DNA of 5,206 nt, taken from an uncultured Parvularculaceae bacterium. GTDB lineage: Bacteria; Pseudomonadota; Alphaproteobacteria; Caulobacterales; Parvularculaceae. Each line of letters begins with the position of its first letter. Position 1 is the first letter of the stretch. Location: NCBI GenBank assembly GCA_947259815.1, contig CAMYNO010000317.1, forward strand, positions 1 to 5,206, read 5' to 3'. Positions 1-5,206 of this stretch are shown here, in pieces. The position numbers and the translations under genes are program-made. Under the pieces are notes generated by a model. That model was not told the DNA's origin. It searched no databases and saw only the letters and a program-made list of their open reading frames with translations.

Positions 1-1055
1 ATCCGATGGGCGTTTTAAAGGAACATCTGCACACGCGGACGCAAGCCGGTCTGTTCGATGTTTCCCATATGGGTCAGGCGTTTTTAACAACGACCGAAAT
101 GGCGTGTGGCGAGCCGGGTGCTCACGAGGCTGTCGCCGATGCGCTTGAGACCCTGATTCCCGGAGAAATCCGTAAGCTGAAAAAAGGCGGAATGCGCTAT
201 ACCGTTCTCCTGAATGAGGAGGGCGGTATTCTCGACGATCTGATGGTAACGCGCCCGGCGCGCGATGATCTTCAGGGGATGTTGTTTCTTGTCGTCAATG
301 CGGCGACGAACGCGGAGGATTTTGCTCATATAGCGTCATCCCTTTCTGGCCATGCGAAGCTCGAGATTGCGGAAGATCGCGCGCTTCTCGCGTTGCAGGG
401 GCCGGCCGCGGCAGACGTTGTTGACGGGTTTTTGCCTGGCGCCGGTGAGCAAACATTCATGACCATGCGCCCATATGATTGGGAGGGCGAATATCTGATC
501 GTCAGCCGTTGCGGATATACAGGGGAAGACGGATTTGAAATCTCGGTTCCGGCTGAGCGTGCGGAAGAATTGGTGCGAAAACTGCTCGCGCATGATGCGG
601 TTGAACCGATCGGCCTCGGCGCACGCGATTCTCTGCGTTTAGAAGCCGGGCTTTGTCTTTATGGCCATGATCTGTCGCCAGAGATTTCGCCGGTTGAAGG
701 AAACATTTCATTCGTTATCGGTAAGCGCCGGCGCGAAGAGGGCGGGTTTCCGGGCGATGCGCGCATCCTGGCGGAATATACGGACGGGCCGGCGCGTCTG
801 CGTGTAGGATTATTACCTGAAGGGCGCGCGCCCGCGCGCGAAGGCGCCGAAATTCAATCTGTAAACGGAGAAACCATTGGCGCGGTAACGTCAGGGGGCT
901 TTGGCCCAACCGTTGGCGCGCCGGTGGCGATGGGTTTTGTCGACGCTGCGTTTTCGGCGTCCGGCACGCGCGTCAATCTAATGGTGCGCGGAAAGGCGCT
1001 GCCGGCGGTTGTCGCTGAGATGCCGTTTGTTCCGCATAATTATTTTCGGGGTTAA
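1..1055 (+). CDS. gcvT: Glycine cleavage system T-protein (aminomethyltransferase), 5'-truncated
   Basis: The T-protein transfers the methylene carbon from aminomethyl-lipoyl GcvH to tetrahydrofolate, releasing ammonia and giving 5,10-methylene-THF; it is cytosolic. The frame is open from the first complete codon at base 3 (Pro) into M-G-V-L-K-E-H-L-H, which matches the family's internal YPMGVLKEHLHTR stretch, so the Met at base 6 is not the true start and about 30-40 N-terminal residues lie upstream. Numbering from that Met, the family motif LFDVSHM is at about 16-22, GGILDDLMV at 73-81 (its Asp residues, here 77/78, belong to the conserved acidic site linked to folate binding and catalysis), LVVNAATNAEDF near 94-105, and RCGYTGEDGFEI near 168-179. 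The C-terminal barrel domain follows and the protein ends in the typical VPHNYFRG. No frameshift or missing motif is seen. It is the first visible gene of the operon; its stop overlaps the gcvH SD. Confidence 0.97.
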   Translation, partial: PMGVLKEHLHTRTQAGLFDVSHMGQAFLTTTEMACGEPGAHEAVADALETLIPGEIRKLKKGGMRYTVLLNEEGGILDDLMVTRPARDDLQGMLFLVVNAATNAEDFAHIASSLSGHAKLEIAEDRALLALQGPAAADVVDGFLPGAGEQTFMTMRPYDWEGEYLIVSRCGYTGEDGFEISVPAERAEELVRKLLAHDAVEPIGLGARDSLRLEAGLCLYGHDLSPEISPVEGNISFVIGKRRREEGGFPGDARILAEYTDGPARLRVGLLPEGRAPAREGAEIQSVNGETIGAVTSGGFGPTVGAPVAMGFVDAAFSASGTRVNLMVRGKALPAVVAEMPFVPHNYFRG

Positions 1056-1060
1056 GGAGG
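1054..1060 (+). promoter_or_regulatory. Strong Shine-Dalgarno for gcvH
   Basis: AAGGAGG overlaps the last two bases of the gcvT TAA stop and lies 4 nt before the gcvH ATG. It is the best ribosome binding site in the window and fixes the gcvH start. A near-perfect site fits the need for the H-protein as a mobile carrier in excess over the enzymes, although that link is inference. Confidence 0.85.
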
Positions 1061-1064
1061 GCTT

Positions 1065-1436
1065 ATGTCTGTTAAATACACAAAAGATCACGAATATGTT
1101 CGCGCCGAGGGAGACGTTTATGTCATTGGCGTTTCAAAGCACGCCGCTGAACAGCTGGGCGACGTTGTGTTCGTTGAGTTGCCGGACGCCGGAAAAACTT
1201 TCACCAAGGGCGAGGATATGGCCGTTGTGGAATCGGTAAAGGCGGCGTCGGATGTTTATGCGCCGATCTCCGGTGAAATCGTGGAAGTCAACGCCGCTAT
1301 TGTCGATGAGCCTGCGAAGGTGAACGAAGACCCGGAAGGCGCCGCCTGGTTCGTAAAAATCAAGGCGTCAGACCAGTCCGAAATCGACGGGCTAATGGAC
1401 GAGGCGGCGTATGCAACATTCGCGGCGGAAGCATGA
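1065..1436 (+). CDS. gcvH: Glycine cleavage system H-protein (lipoyl carrier)
   Basis: GcvH is the lipoylated shuttle that carries the aminomethyl group from the P-protein to the T-protein and then presents dihydrolipoate to dihydrolipoamide dehydrogenase. The 123-residue length is usual for the family (about 120-130). It opens with the typical KYTKDHEYVR. The lipoylation site is Lys59 in the context EDMAVVESVKAASDVYAP (residues 50-67), the standard ESVKA motif. The downstream GEIVEVNAAIVDEPAKVNEDP stretch and the C-terminal GLMDEAAYATF helix are also family-standard, so the protein looks intact and modifiable. The start is set by the AAGGAGG 4 nt upstream. The stop TGA shares bases with the ATG of the next small gene (ATGA, 1433-1436), which implies translational coupling. 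Confidence 0.98.
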   Translation: MSVKYTKDHEYVRAEGDVYVIGVSKHAAEQLGDVVFVELPDAGKTFTKGEDMAVVESVKAASDVYAPISGEIVEVNAAIVDEPAKVNEDPEGAAWFVKIKASDQSEIDGLMDEAAYATFAAEA

Positions 1437-1627
1437 GCGATAAAAACAAGAGTGCTGGCGCCGGACTGGCGGTCGGCATGGGCGCTGGCATTGCGATTGG
1501 TGTCGGTATCGGGACCGCGTTGAATAACCTCGCTCTCGGGATCGGTATTGGAATCGCCATCGGCGCCGGGATCGGGACTGCAATGAGCGCAGCGATGGCC
1601 AAGAAAAAGAAAGACGACGGAGACTAG
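1433..1627 (+). CDS. Small glycine-zipper membrane protein inside the gcv operon, function unknown
   Basis: This 64-residue protein has no function I recognise. It starts with a short polar head (MSDKNKS), then two hydrophobic segments at about residues 8-30 and 33-55 joined by Asn-Asn (31-32), and ends in AKKKKDDGD. Glycines fall at 11, 15, 19, 23 and 27 in the first segment and at 36, 40, 44 and 48 in the second, giving two GxxxGxxxGxxxG zippers. In all, 15 of 64 residues are Gly and there is no Cys, Trp, Tyr or Phe. The two segments are an internal duplication (11 of 14 identical, offset 21 residues). The natural model is a helical hairpin in the inner membrane with both ends cytoplasmic (lysine-rich tail, positive-inside rule); this is inference. 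It overlaps gcvH by ATGA, has only a poorly spaced GGAAG 1 nt before its ATG, and ends 8 bp before gcvPA. Being locked into the operon supports a real gene, but the low-complexity composition leaves some doubt. Confidence 0.75.
   Translation: MSDKNKSAGAGLAVGMGAGIAIGVGIGTALNNLALGIGIGIAIGAGIGTAMSAAMAKKKKDDGD
1481..1585 (+). repeat. Internal tandem duplication of the glycine-zipper segment
   Basis: The two 42-nt units at 1481-1522 and 1544-1585 encode residues 17-30 and 38-51 of the small protein, offset by 63 nt. Eleven of the 14 amino acids match, while many third codon positions differ (GTC/GCC, ATT/ATC, GGT/GGC). This suggests an old duplication kept at the protein level rather than a recent DNA slippage event. 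Confidence 0.7.
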
Positions 1628-1630
1628 GAA
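1626..1630 (+). promoter_or_regulatory. Shine-Dalgarno for gcvPA
   Basis: AGGAA overlaps the TAG stop of the glycine-zipper gene and lies 5 nt before the gcvPA ATG. A ribosome finishing the small gene therefore stops on the gcvPA initiation site, so gcvPA translation may depend on translation of the small ORF. Confidence 0.65.
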
Positions 1631-1635
1631 ACCTG

Positions 1636-2976
1636 ATGCGGTATCTCCCCTTAAATGACGCCGACCGGCGCCAGATGCTGGACATCATCGGCGCTGGCTC
1701 GATTGATGAATTTTTTTCCGATGTGCCGGTCGAGGCTCGCGGCGGCAGCTTCGATCTGCCCGACCACGCCGGCGAACTCGAAGTCGAGCGGGCGCTGACC
1801 GCCATGGCCGCGAAAAACCGTGCGGCGAGCGCCGGACCGTTTTTCGTCGGCTGTGGCGCTTACAAGCACCATATTCCAGCGACTGTCGATCACATTATTC
1901 AGCGCTCGGAGTTTTTGACCGCCTATACGCCTTACCAGCCGGAAATTGCGCAGGGCACATTGCAATATCTGTTTGAATTTCAAACACAGGTTGCAGCGCT
2001 AACGGGCATGGAAGTCGCCAACGCATCTATGTATGACGGCTCGACTGGTTGTGCGGAAGCCGCGCTTATGGCGCGACGCGTGACGCGACGGAAGAAACAT
2101 ATTCTATCAGGCGGGCTGCATCCTCAATATGCGGCGGTGACACGCACCAATCTTGAGTTGGTCGATGATCAGGTCATCATTGCCTCGCCGGACGTTGAGG
2201 CGGGCGAAGACCCCGCCGCCATGATCGATGATGAAACGGCCTGTGTTGTCGTTCAGACCCCGGATGTTTTCGGCAATGTGCGCGACCTCTCTCCCATCGC
2301 GAAAGCGGCGCACGAAAAGGGTGCGCTGCTTGTGGCGGTGGTGACCGAAGCGATTTCTTTCGGCGCTTTGAAAAGCCCCGGCGAAATGGGTGCGGACATC
2401 GTCGTTGCCGAAGGTCAGTCCATCGGCAATCCGCTGGGTTTCGGCGGGCCCTATGTCGGGCTTTTTGCGACGCGCCAGAAATATTTGCGGCAGATGCCGG
2501 GACGGCTTTGCGGTGAAACGACGGATGCAGAAGGCCGGCGCGGTTTCGTGCTGACGCTATCCACCCGTGAGCAGCATATCCGCCGGGACAAGGCTACCTC
2601 TAACATCTGTACCAATTCTGGTCTTTGTACACTCGCATTCGCGGTTCATATGACGCTGCTTGGGGCGGCGGGGTTGCGCCGCCTCGCTACGCTCAATCAC
2701 GAAGCGGCGTGTAAAACGGCGGATGCGCTTGGCGCTGTTCCCGGCGTCGAGGTGGTGAACAAAAGCTACTTCAACGAATTCACCCTGCGCCTGTCAAAGA
2801 ATGCAGCTGAAATTGTTGAGAACCTTGCAAGTGATGGCGTCCTTGCCGGAGTTCCGGGCGGAAGATTGTGGCCGGATGATCCGAAGGCTGAAAATCTTCT
2901 TATCGTTGCTGCGACGGAATGCGTGACGGATGAGGATGTGGAAATGTTTGCTTCCAAACTGGCGAAAGCAATTTAA
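1636..2976 (+). CDS. gcvPA: Glycine dehydrogenase (decarboxylating) subunit 1, P-protein alpha
   Basis: GcvPA is the N-terminal half of glycine decarboxylase, which with GcvPB removes CO2 from glycine and passes the aminomethyl group to lipoyl-GcvH. The 446 residues match the usual split-form length (about 440-450). The protein has an aminotransferase-type fold but, as is normal for this subunit, no PLP-binding lysine. Recognisable family blocks are the N-terminal [35 protein letters not shown] followed by [13 protein letters not shown] (about 78-110), the [15 protein letters not shown] stretch, Q261[21 protein letters not shown] from 287, and [16 protein letters not shown] at 312-327, which contributes to the active site at the subunit interface. 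The start is supported by the AGGAA at 1626 and by alignment of the N-terminus with the family. Its TAA stop lies in the same frame as gcvPB, 129 bp away. Nothing in the coding region looks broken. Confidence 0.97.
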   Translation: MRYLPLNDADRRQMLDIIGAGSIDEFFSDVPVEARGGSFDLPDHAGELEVERALTAMAAKNRAASAGPFFVGCGAYKHHIPATVDHIIQRSEFLTAYTPYQPEIAQGTLQYLFEFQTQVAALTGMEVANASMYDGSTGCAEAALMARRVTRRKKHILSGGLHPQYAAVTRTNLELVDDQVIIASPDVEAGEDPAAMIDDETACVVVQTPDVFGNVRDLSPIAKAAHEKGALLVAVVTEAISFGALKSPGEMGADIVVAEGQSIGNPLGFGGPYVGLFATRQKYLRQMPGRLCGETTDAEGRRGFVLTLSTREQHIRRDKATSNICTNSGLCTLAFAVHMTLLGAAGLRRLATLNHEAACKTADALGAVPGVEVVNKSYFNEFTLRLSKNAAEIVENLASDGVLAGVPGGRLWPDDPKAENLLIVAATECVTDEDVEMFASKLAKAI

Positions 2977-3015
2977 CGGCATGATCGGAATTGTTTCATT
3001 AACTCTCTCTCCGCT

Positions 3016-3036
3016 CTGTCCGGCGAAAGCCGGCAG
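3016..3036 (+). repeat. GAAA-tetraloop hairpin, likely a dispersed intergenic repeat
   Basis: The stem CTG+CCGGC (3016-3018, 3020-3024) pairs with GCCGG+CAG (3029-3036) around a GAAA loop (3025-3028), giving 8 bp with one bulged T at 3019. The core CCGGCGAAAGCCGG followed by CAGCCAGG closely resembles short dispersed palindromic repeats that I know as common in intergenic DNA of alphaproteobacteria. There is no T-run after the stem, so it is not a standard terminator; in mRNA it would form a stable hairpin just ahead of the gcvPB translation signals. Confidence 0.6.
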
Positions 3037-3038
3037 CC

Positions 3039-3043
3039 AGGAG
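3039..3043 (+). promoter_or_regulatory. Shine-Dalgarno before the mini-ORF upstream of gcvPB
   Basis: AGGAG lies 9 nt before the ATG at 3053 and immediately after the hairpin repeat, whose CCAGG end supplies part of it. It is the only good SD between gcvPA and gcvPB and does not sit at the gcvPB start, so it is the likely ribosome entry point for gcvPB through the mini-ORF. Confidence 0.55.
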
Positions 3044-3052
3044 AAGTATTTC

Positions 3053-3109
3053 ATGTCGAGAAAATCTCGCTCTATTTTATCACTTCAAATTTCGCGGTTT
3101 GCACTATGA
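3053..3109 (+). CDS. Possible 18-codon leader ORF coupled to gcvPB
   Basis: An ATG at 3053, 9 nt after AGGAG, opens an 18-codon frame (MSRKSRSILSLQISRFAL) that ends in TGA at 3107-3109. That stop overlaps the gcvPB ATG as ATGA (3106-3109). The same frame is also open back to an ATG at 2981, 4 nt after the gcvPA stop, which would make a 42-residue product, but that upstream ATG has no SD. The peptide resembles nothing I know. It has no glycine codon, so it is not an obvious glycine attenuator; its likely role, if any, is to deliver ribosomes to gcvPB. An ORF this short can occur by chance. Confidence 0.4.
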   Translation: MSRKSRSILSLQISRFAL

Positions 3110-4686
3110 CCATGAATGCCCAAGGACGCCCGACACGCAGCGATGCTCCGACGGTGAACGCTGCGCCCACCTTTACCGGAAACAAGGCGCTTCAGATTGA
3201 GGAAGCGCTTATTTTTGAAGTCGGTCACTTCGCGGGAACCGGTGTCGACTTGCCCGAACCGAATGGCGGCGTAGATCGTCTCGGAGGTCTCAACCGGAAT
3301 ACCGATATTGGTTTACCCGGCCTCTCTGAGCCGGAGACAATGCGCCATTTCGTGCGGCTTTCCCAAAAGAATTACGCCATCGACATGGGGCCGTTTCCGC
3401 TTGGTTCGTGCACCATGAAACACAATCCGCGACTGAACGAGAAAATTGCGCGCCTGCCTGGCTTTTCGGACCTTCACCCCCTCACGCCAGAGGCGCAATG
3501 CCAGGGCGCGCTTGAACTGATCGACCAACTTGCTTTCTGGTTGAAAGAACTGACCGGCATGCCAGCCGTCGCCATGTCGCCCAAGGCCGGCGCCCACGGG
3601 GAACTCTGCGGCATGATGGCGATCAAGGCGGCGCTCGAAGCGCGCGGCGAAGCGGGAAAGCGCACCCGCGTTCTGGCGCCGGAATCCGCTCACGGAACAA
3701 ATCCGGCGACGGCCGTGCAATGTGGGTTTATCGTTGATGCGATTCCCGCCGACAAAACCGGCCGGGTCGATCTTGCCGCGCTCAAGGAAAATCTTGGGGA
3801 CGATGTTGCCGGCATCATGGTGACCAATCCCAACACTTGCGGGTTGTTTGAGCGCGACATTCGCGCCATCGCCGATGCGGTGCATGAGGCCGGCGGCTAT
3901 TTTTACTGCGACGGCGCAAATTTCAACGCCATCGCCGGCAAGGTGAAGCCCGGCGATCTCGGCGTCGACGCCATGCACATCAACCTTCACAAGACTTTTT
4001 CAACGCCCCATGGCGGCGGCGGGCCGGGCTCGGGCCCGACCGTTCTTTCAGAAGCGCTCGCGCCTTACGCGCCGGTGCCTTACGTTCACTTCGAGGACGG
4101 AAAATTCAGTCTTGTCGAAACAAGGCGCGCCGCCAAGGCGGAAGGTGAAAGCGCCAAGAGCCTCGGACGCCTCACCGCGTTTCACGGCCAGATGGGCATG
4201 TTCACCAGAGCGCTTGCCTACATGATGAGCCACGGTCGCGACGGCATTGCTCAGGCTGCTGAAGATGCGGTGCTGAACGCCAATTACGTTCTTTCTCGTC
4301 TCAAGGAAGAGATGACGCCGGCGTTTGACGGCTATTGTATGCACGAAGCTCTGTTTGATGATGGCTTCTTAAAAGACACCGGCGTTGAAACCATCGATTT
4401 TGCCAAGGCGATGATCGATGAAGGCTATCATCCGATGACGATGTACTTTCCGCTGGTGGTGCACGGCGCCATGCTGATCGAGCCGACCGAATCGGAATCG
4501 AAACGCGAACTCGACCAGTTCTGCGAAGCGCTTTTATCCCTTGCGAAACGCGCCAAGGCGGGTGACGTGGACGCCTTCAAGGCCGCCCCGCTACACGCGC
4601 CACGCCGTCGGCTTGATGAAACGGCGGCGGCGCGCAAACCAGTGCTTCGCTGGACGTCGGAAAGTTCGGTACAGGCGGCGGAATAG
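3106..4686 (+). CDS. gcvPB: Glycine dehydrogenase (decarboxylating) subunit 2, P-protein beta
   Basis: GcvPB is the PLP-carrying half of glycine decarboxylase and works as a complex with GcvPA. At 526 residues it is at the long end for the family (about 480-525). The start MTMNAQGRPT matches the usual GRPT N-terminus. Family blocks include DMGPFPLGSCTMKHNPRLNE from 93, SPKAGAHGE at 158-166 (the His is expected to stack on the PLP ring), HGTNPATA from 196, and YCDGANFNAI with Asp269 (expected to contact the PLP pyridine nitrogen). PLP-lysine Lys296 sits in NLHKTFSTPHGGGGPGSGP, and this glycine-rich run follows it as in other P-proteins. The end, roughly 465-526, is a charged Ala/Arg-rich tail. 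No SD precedes the ATG at 3106 or the alternative ATG at 3112; the ATGA overlap with the upstream mini-ORF may replace it. The coding region looks intact and it is the last gcv gene. Confidence 0.97.
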   Translation: MTMNAQGRPTRSDAPTVNAAPTFTGNKALQIEEALIFEVGHFAGTGVDLPEPNGGVDRLGGLNRNTDIGLPGLSEPETMRHFVRLSQKNYAIDMGPFPLGSCTMKHNPRLNEKIARLPGFSDLHPLTPEAQCQGALELIDQLAFWLKELTGMPAVAMSPKAGAHGELCGMMAIKAALEARGEAGKRTRVLAPESAHGTNPATAVQCGFIVDAIPADKTGRVDLAALKENLGDDVAGIMVTNPNTCGLFERDIRAIADAVHEAGGYFYCDGANFNAIAGKVKPGDLGVDAMHINLHKTFSTPHGGGGPGSGPTVLSEALAPYAPVPYVHFEDGKFSLVETRRAAKAEGESAKSLGRLTAFHGQMGMFTRALAYMMSHGRDGIAQAAEDAVLNANYVLSRLKEEMTPAFDGYCMHEALFDDGFLKDTGVETIDFAKAMIDEGYHPMTMYFPLVVHGAMLIEPTESESKRELDQFCEALLSLAKRAKAGDVDAFKAAPLHAPRRRLDETAAARKPVLRWTSESSVQAAE

Positions 4687-4883
4687 GACGCTCACGCCTT
4701 ATCACGTTTGTGGTGGCGCCGCTTCACGACCGCGCCTGTTACGGGCTAATCTGCAGCGCGGCTTCATCTTGAGGGCTTGATACTTTCGTTCTTCGAAGGA
4801 CAGTTTTCGACTGTTCTCAGGATGAAGGAATTTAAGCGTCTCCAGGAATAAATATACAAACTGGTTCTCGTCGGGGTGACTTT
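4687..4883. other. Intergenic region between gcvPB and the glutamate-synthase-like gene
   Basis: These 197 bp show no gene. The first 76 bp are GC-rich, with no hairpin-plus-T-run terminator that I can support. Then comes a 64-bp palindromic element, followed by an AT-rich stretch (4847-4860, AATAAATATACAAA) that could hold a -10 element for the next gene, although no good -35 lies at the right distance. GGGGTG at 4873-4878 is a modest SD 5 nt before the next ATG. Confidence 0.6.
4763..4826. repeat. 64-bp imperfect palindromic intergenic element
   Basis: The outer arms TTCATCTTGAG (4763-4773) and CTCAGGATGAA (4816-4826) pair over 11 bp with a single G-U. Inside are a second hairpin, ACAGT/ACTGT (4800-4804 with 4810-4814, loop TTTCG), and the perfect palindrome CTTCGAAG (4791-4798). 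The CTCAGGATGAAGG arm and TTCGAAGGA core are like dispersed repeats I know from alphaproteobacterial intergenic regions. It may also slow or end transcription after gcvPB, but it has no T-run. Confidence 0.65.
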
Positions 4884-5206
4884 ATGGATTTCTTTACACG
4901 CTTTACGATGACGGGACTGGAAGTCCTGACGACGCTTTTCATTTTCGCCGTCGGCATTGGCGCACTTGCTGTCGTGTTTATGTATCTTACCGATGTCGGC
5001 CAGTCGCGGGATGCGATCAGGCGCAACTATCCCGTGGTTGGTCGCTTTCGCGAACTCTTCACGCGGCTGGGAGAGTTTTTCCGGCAATATTTCTTCGCCC
5101 TTGATCGTGAGGAGATGCCGTTCAATCGCGCCGAGCGCGACTGGATCTACAAATCCGCCAAGGGAAAGAACAACACCCAGCCTTTCGGGTCGACCCGCAA
5201 TTTGAG
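4884..5206 (+). CDS. FMN-binding glutamate synthase family protein, N-terminal part (3'-truncated)
   Basis: The frame is open from ATG 4884 to the window edge, giving 107 residues. Residues about 11-35 form one hydrophobic transmembrane segment (GLEVLTTLFIFAVGIGALAV...). Next comes the typical pre-domain of membrane-anchored FMN-binding glutamate-synthase-like proteins: NYPVVGRFR (48-56), QYFFALDREEMPFNRAERDW (68-87), then IYKSAKGKNNTQPFGS (88-103). Full members are about 500-550 residues, and the FMN/iron-sulfur catalytic domain related to the large subunit of glutamate synthase lies beyond the edge. These single-chain proteins are annotated by homology; true glutamate synthase activity is often unproven. 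GGGGTG 5 nt upstream is an acceptable SD. The 197-bp gap and palindrome suggest a transcription unit separate from gcv. Confidence 0.85.
   Translation, partial: MDFFTRFTMTGLEVLTTLFIFAVGIGALAVVFMYLTDVGQSRDAIRRNYPVVGRFRELFTRLGEFFRQYFFALDREEMPFNRAERDWIYKSAKGKNNTQPFGSTRNL

Larger units (their letters stand above)
2977..3105. other. 129-bp spacer between gcvPA and gcvPB
   Basis: This is the only sizeable gap inside the operon; its neighbours are joined by overlaps or by 8-9 bp. It contains a GAAA-loop hairpin repeat, an AGGAG SD and a short ORF ending on the gcvPB start, all listed separately. The spacer is an exact multiple of three, and the gcvPB frame has no stop from the gcvPA TAA (2974-2976) to the gcvPB ATG. 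I see no convincing -35/-10 pair; TATTTT at 3073-3078 has no matching -35 element. Confidence 0.8.

Noticed and set aside
6..8. ATG at base 6 as the gcvT start
   Set aside because: The T-protein family has about 30-40 residues before this point, the codon before it (Pro) fits the family's YPMG motif, and no SD can be seen; the gene is cut by the window edge.
1..60. Glycine riboswitch for the gcv operon
   Set aside because: The window opens inside gcvT coding sequence, so a leader cannot be present; its existence upstream cannot be judged from here.
822..833. Perfect 12-bp palindrome GGGCGCGCGCCC within an alternating GC run
   Set aside because: It lies inside gcvT coding for an ordinary Arg/Ala/Pro stretch of the C-terminal domain; GC-rich codon use explains it without a regulatory role.
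1392..1805. 137-residue minus-strand frame across the zipper gene and its flanks
   Set aside because: Its Arg/Ser/Pro-rich low-complexity composition is what results from reading glycine- and alanine-rich coding DNA backwards; it overlaps three well-supported genes.
3073..3078. TATTTT as a -10 element for an internal gcvPB promoter
   Set aside because: No suitable -35 sequence lies about 17 bp upstream, and the hexamer alone is too common to count.
3313..3990. 225-residue antisense open frame inside gcvPB
   Set aside because: It lies wholly within a strongly conserved gene on the opposite strand, has no recognisable domain, and is the kind of long shadow frame expected in GC-rich coding DNA.
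4687..4762. Intrinsic terminator directly after gcvPB
   Set aside because: Only short, weak stems are visible and there is no T-run, so a standard terminator is not supported.
4764..5087. 107-residue minus-strand frame and a plus-strand frame at 4957-5205 at the right edge
   Set aside because: Both are shadows of the open-ended glutamate-synthase-like frame starting at 4884, which matches a known family throughout.

Overview
The window is a chromosomal piece of a Gram-negative bacterium carrying the glycine cleavage (gcv) operon on the + strand. In order it holds gcvT (5' end cut off), gcvH, a 64-residue glycine-zipper protein, gcvPA and gcvPB. After a 197-bp gap comes the start of a membrane-anchored FMN-binding glutamate-synthase-family gene that runs off the right edge. 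The split P-protein, the long GcvPB, the moderately GC-rich codon use and the CCGGCGAAAGCCGG-type intergenic hairpin suggest an alphaproteobacterium, possibly near Hyphomonadaceae or Parvularculales. That placement is inference from gene layout and protein style, not from a search.

Region by region: 1-1055 encodes the aminomethyltransferase (T-protein), missing roughly its first 30-40 residues. 1065-1436 encodes the lipoyl carrier H-protein behind a very strong Shine-Dalgarno (SD) that overlaps the gcvT stop. 1433-1627 is a small hydrophobic protein with two GxxxGxxxGxxxG zippers, joined to gcvH by an ATGA overlap and ending 8 bp before gcvPA. 1636-2976 and 3106-4686 encode the two subunits of the PLP-dependent glycine decarboxylase. 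The 129 bp between them hold a hairpin repeat and a short ORF with a good SD that ends in an ATGA overlap with gcvPB, which itself has no recognisable SD. 4687-4883 is non-coding and contains a 64-bp imperfect palindrome. 4884-5206 is the open-ended last gene.

How the genes work together: GcvPA/GcvPB decarboxylates glycine and loads the aminomethyl group on lipoyl-GcvH. GcvT moves the one-carbon unit to tetrahydrofolate and releases ammonia. The fourth component, dihydrolipoamide dehydrogenase, is not in the window and would be encoded elsewhere. Any glycine riboswitch or operon promoter would lie upstream of base 1 and cannot be judged.

The core operon is ordinary. The less ordinary parts are the glycine-zipper protein inside it, the unusual arrangement between gcvPA and gcvPB (coupled mini-ORF, and both genes in the same frame separated by one stop codon), and the two intergenic palindromic elements. 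I see no defence system, CRISPR array, tRNA/rRNA or transposase.
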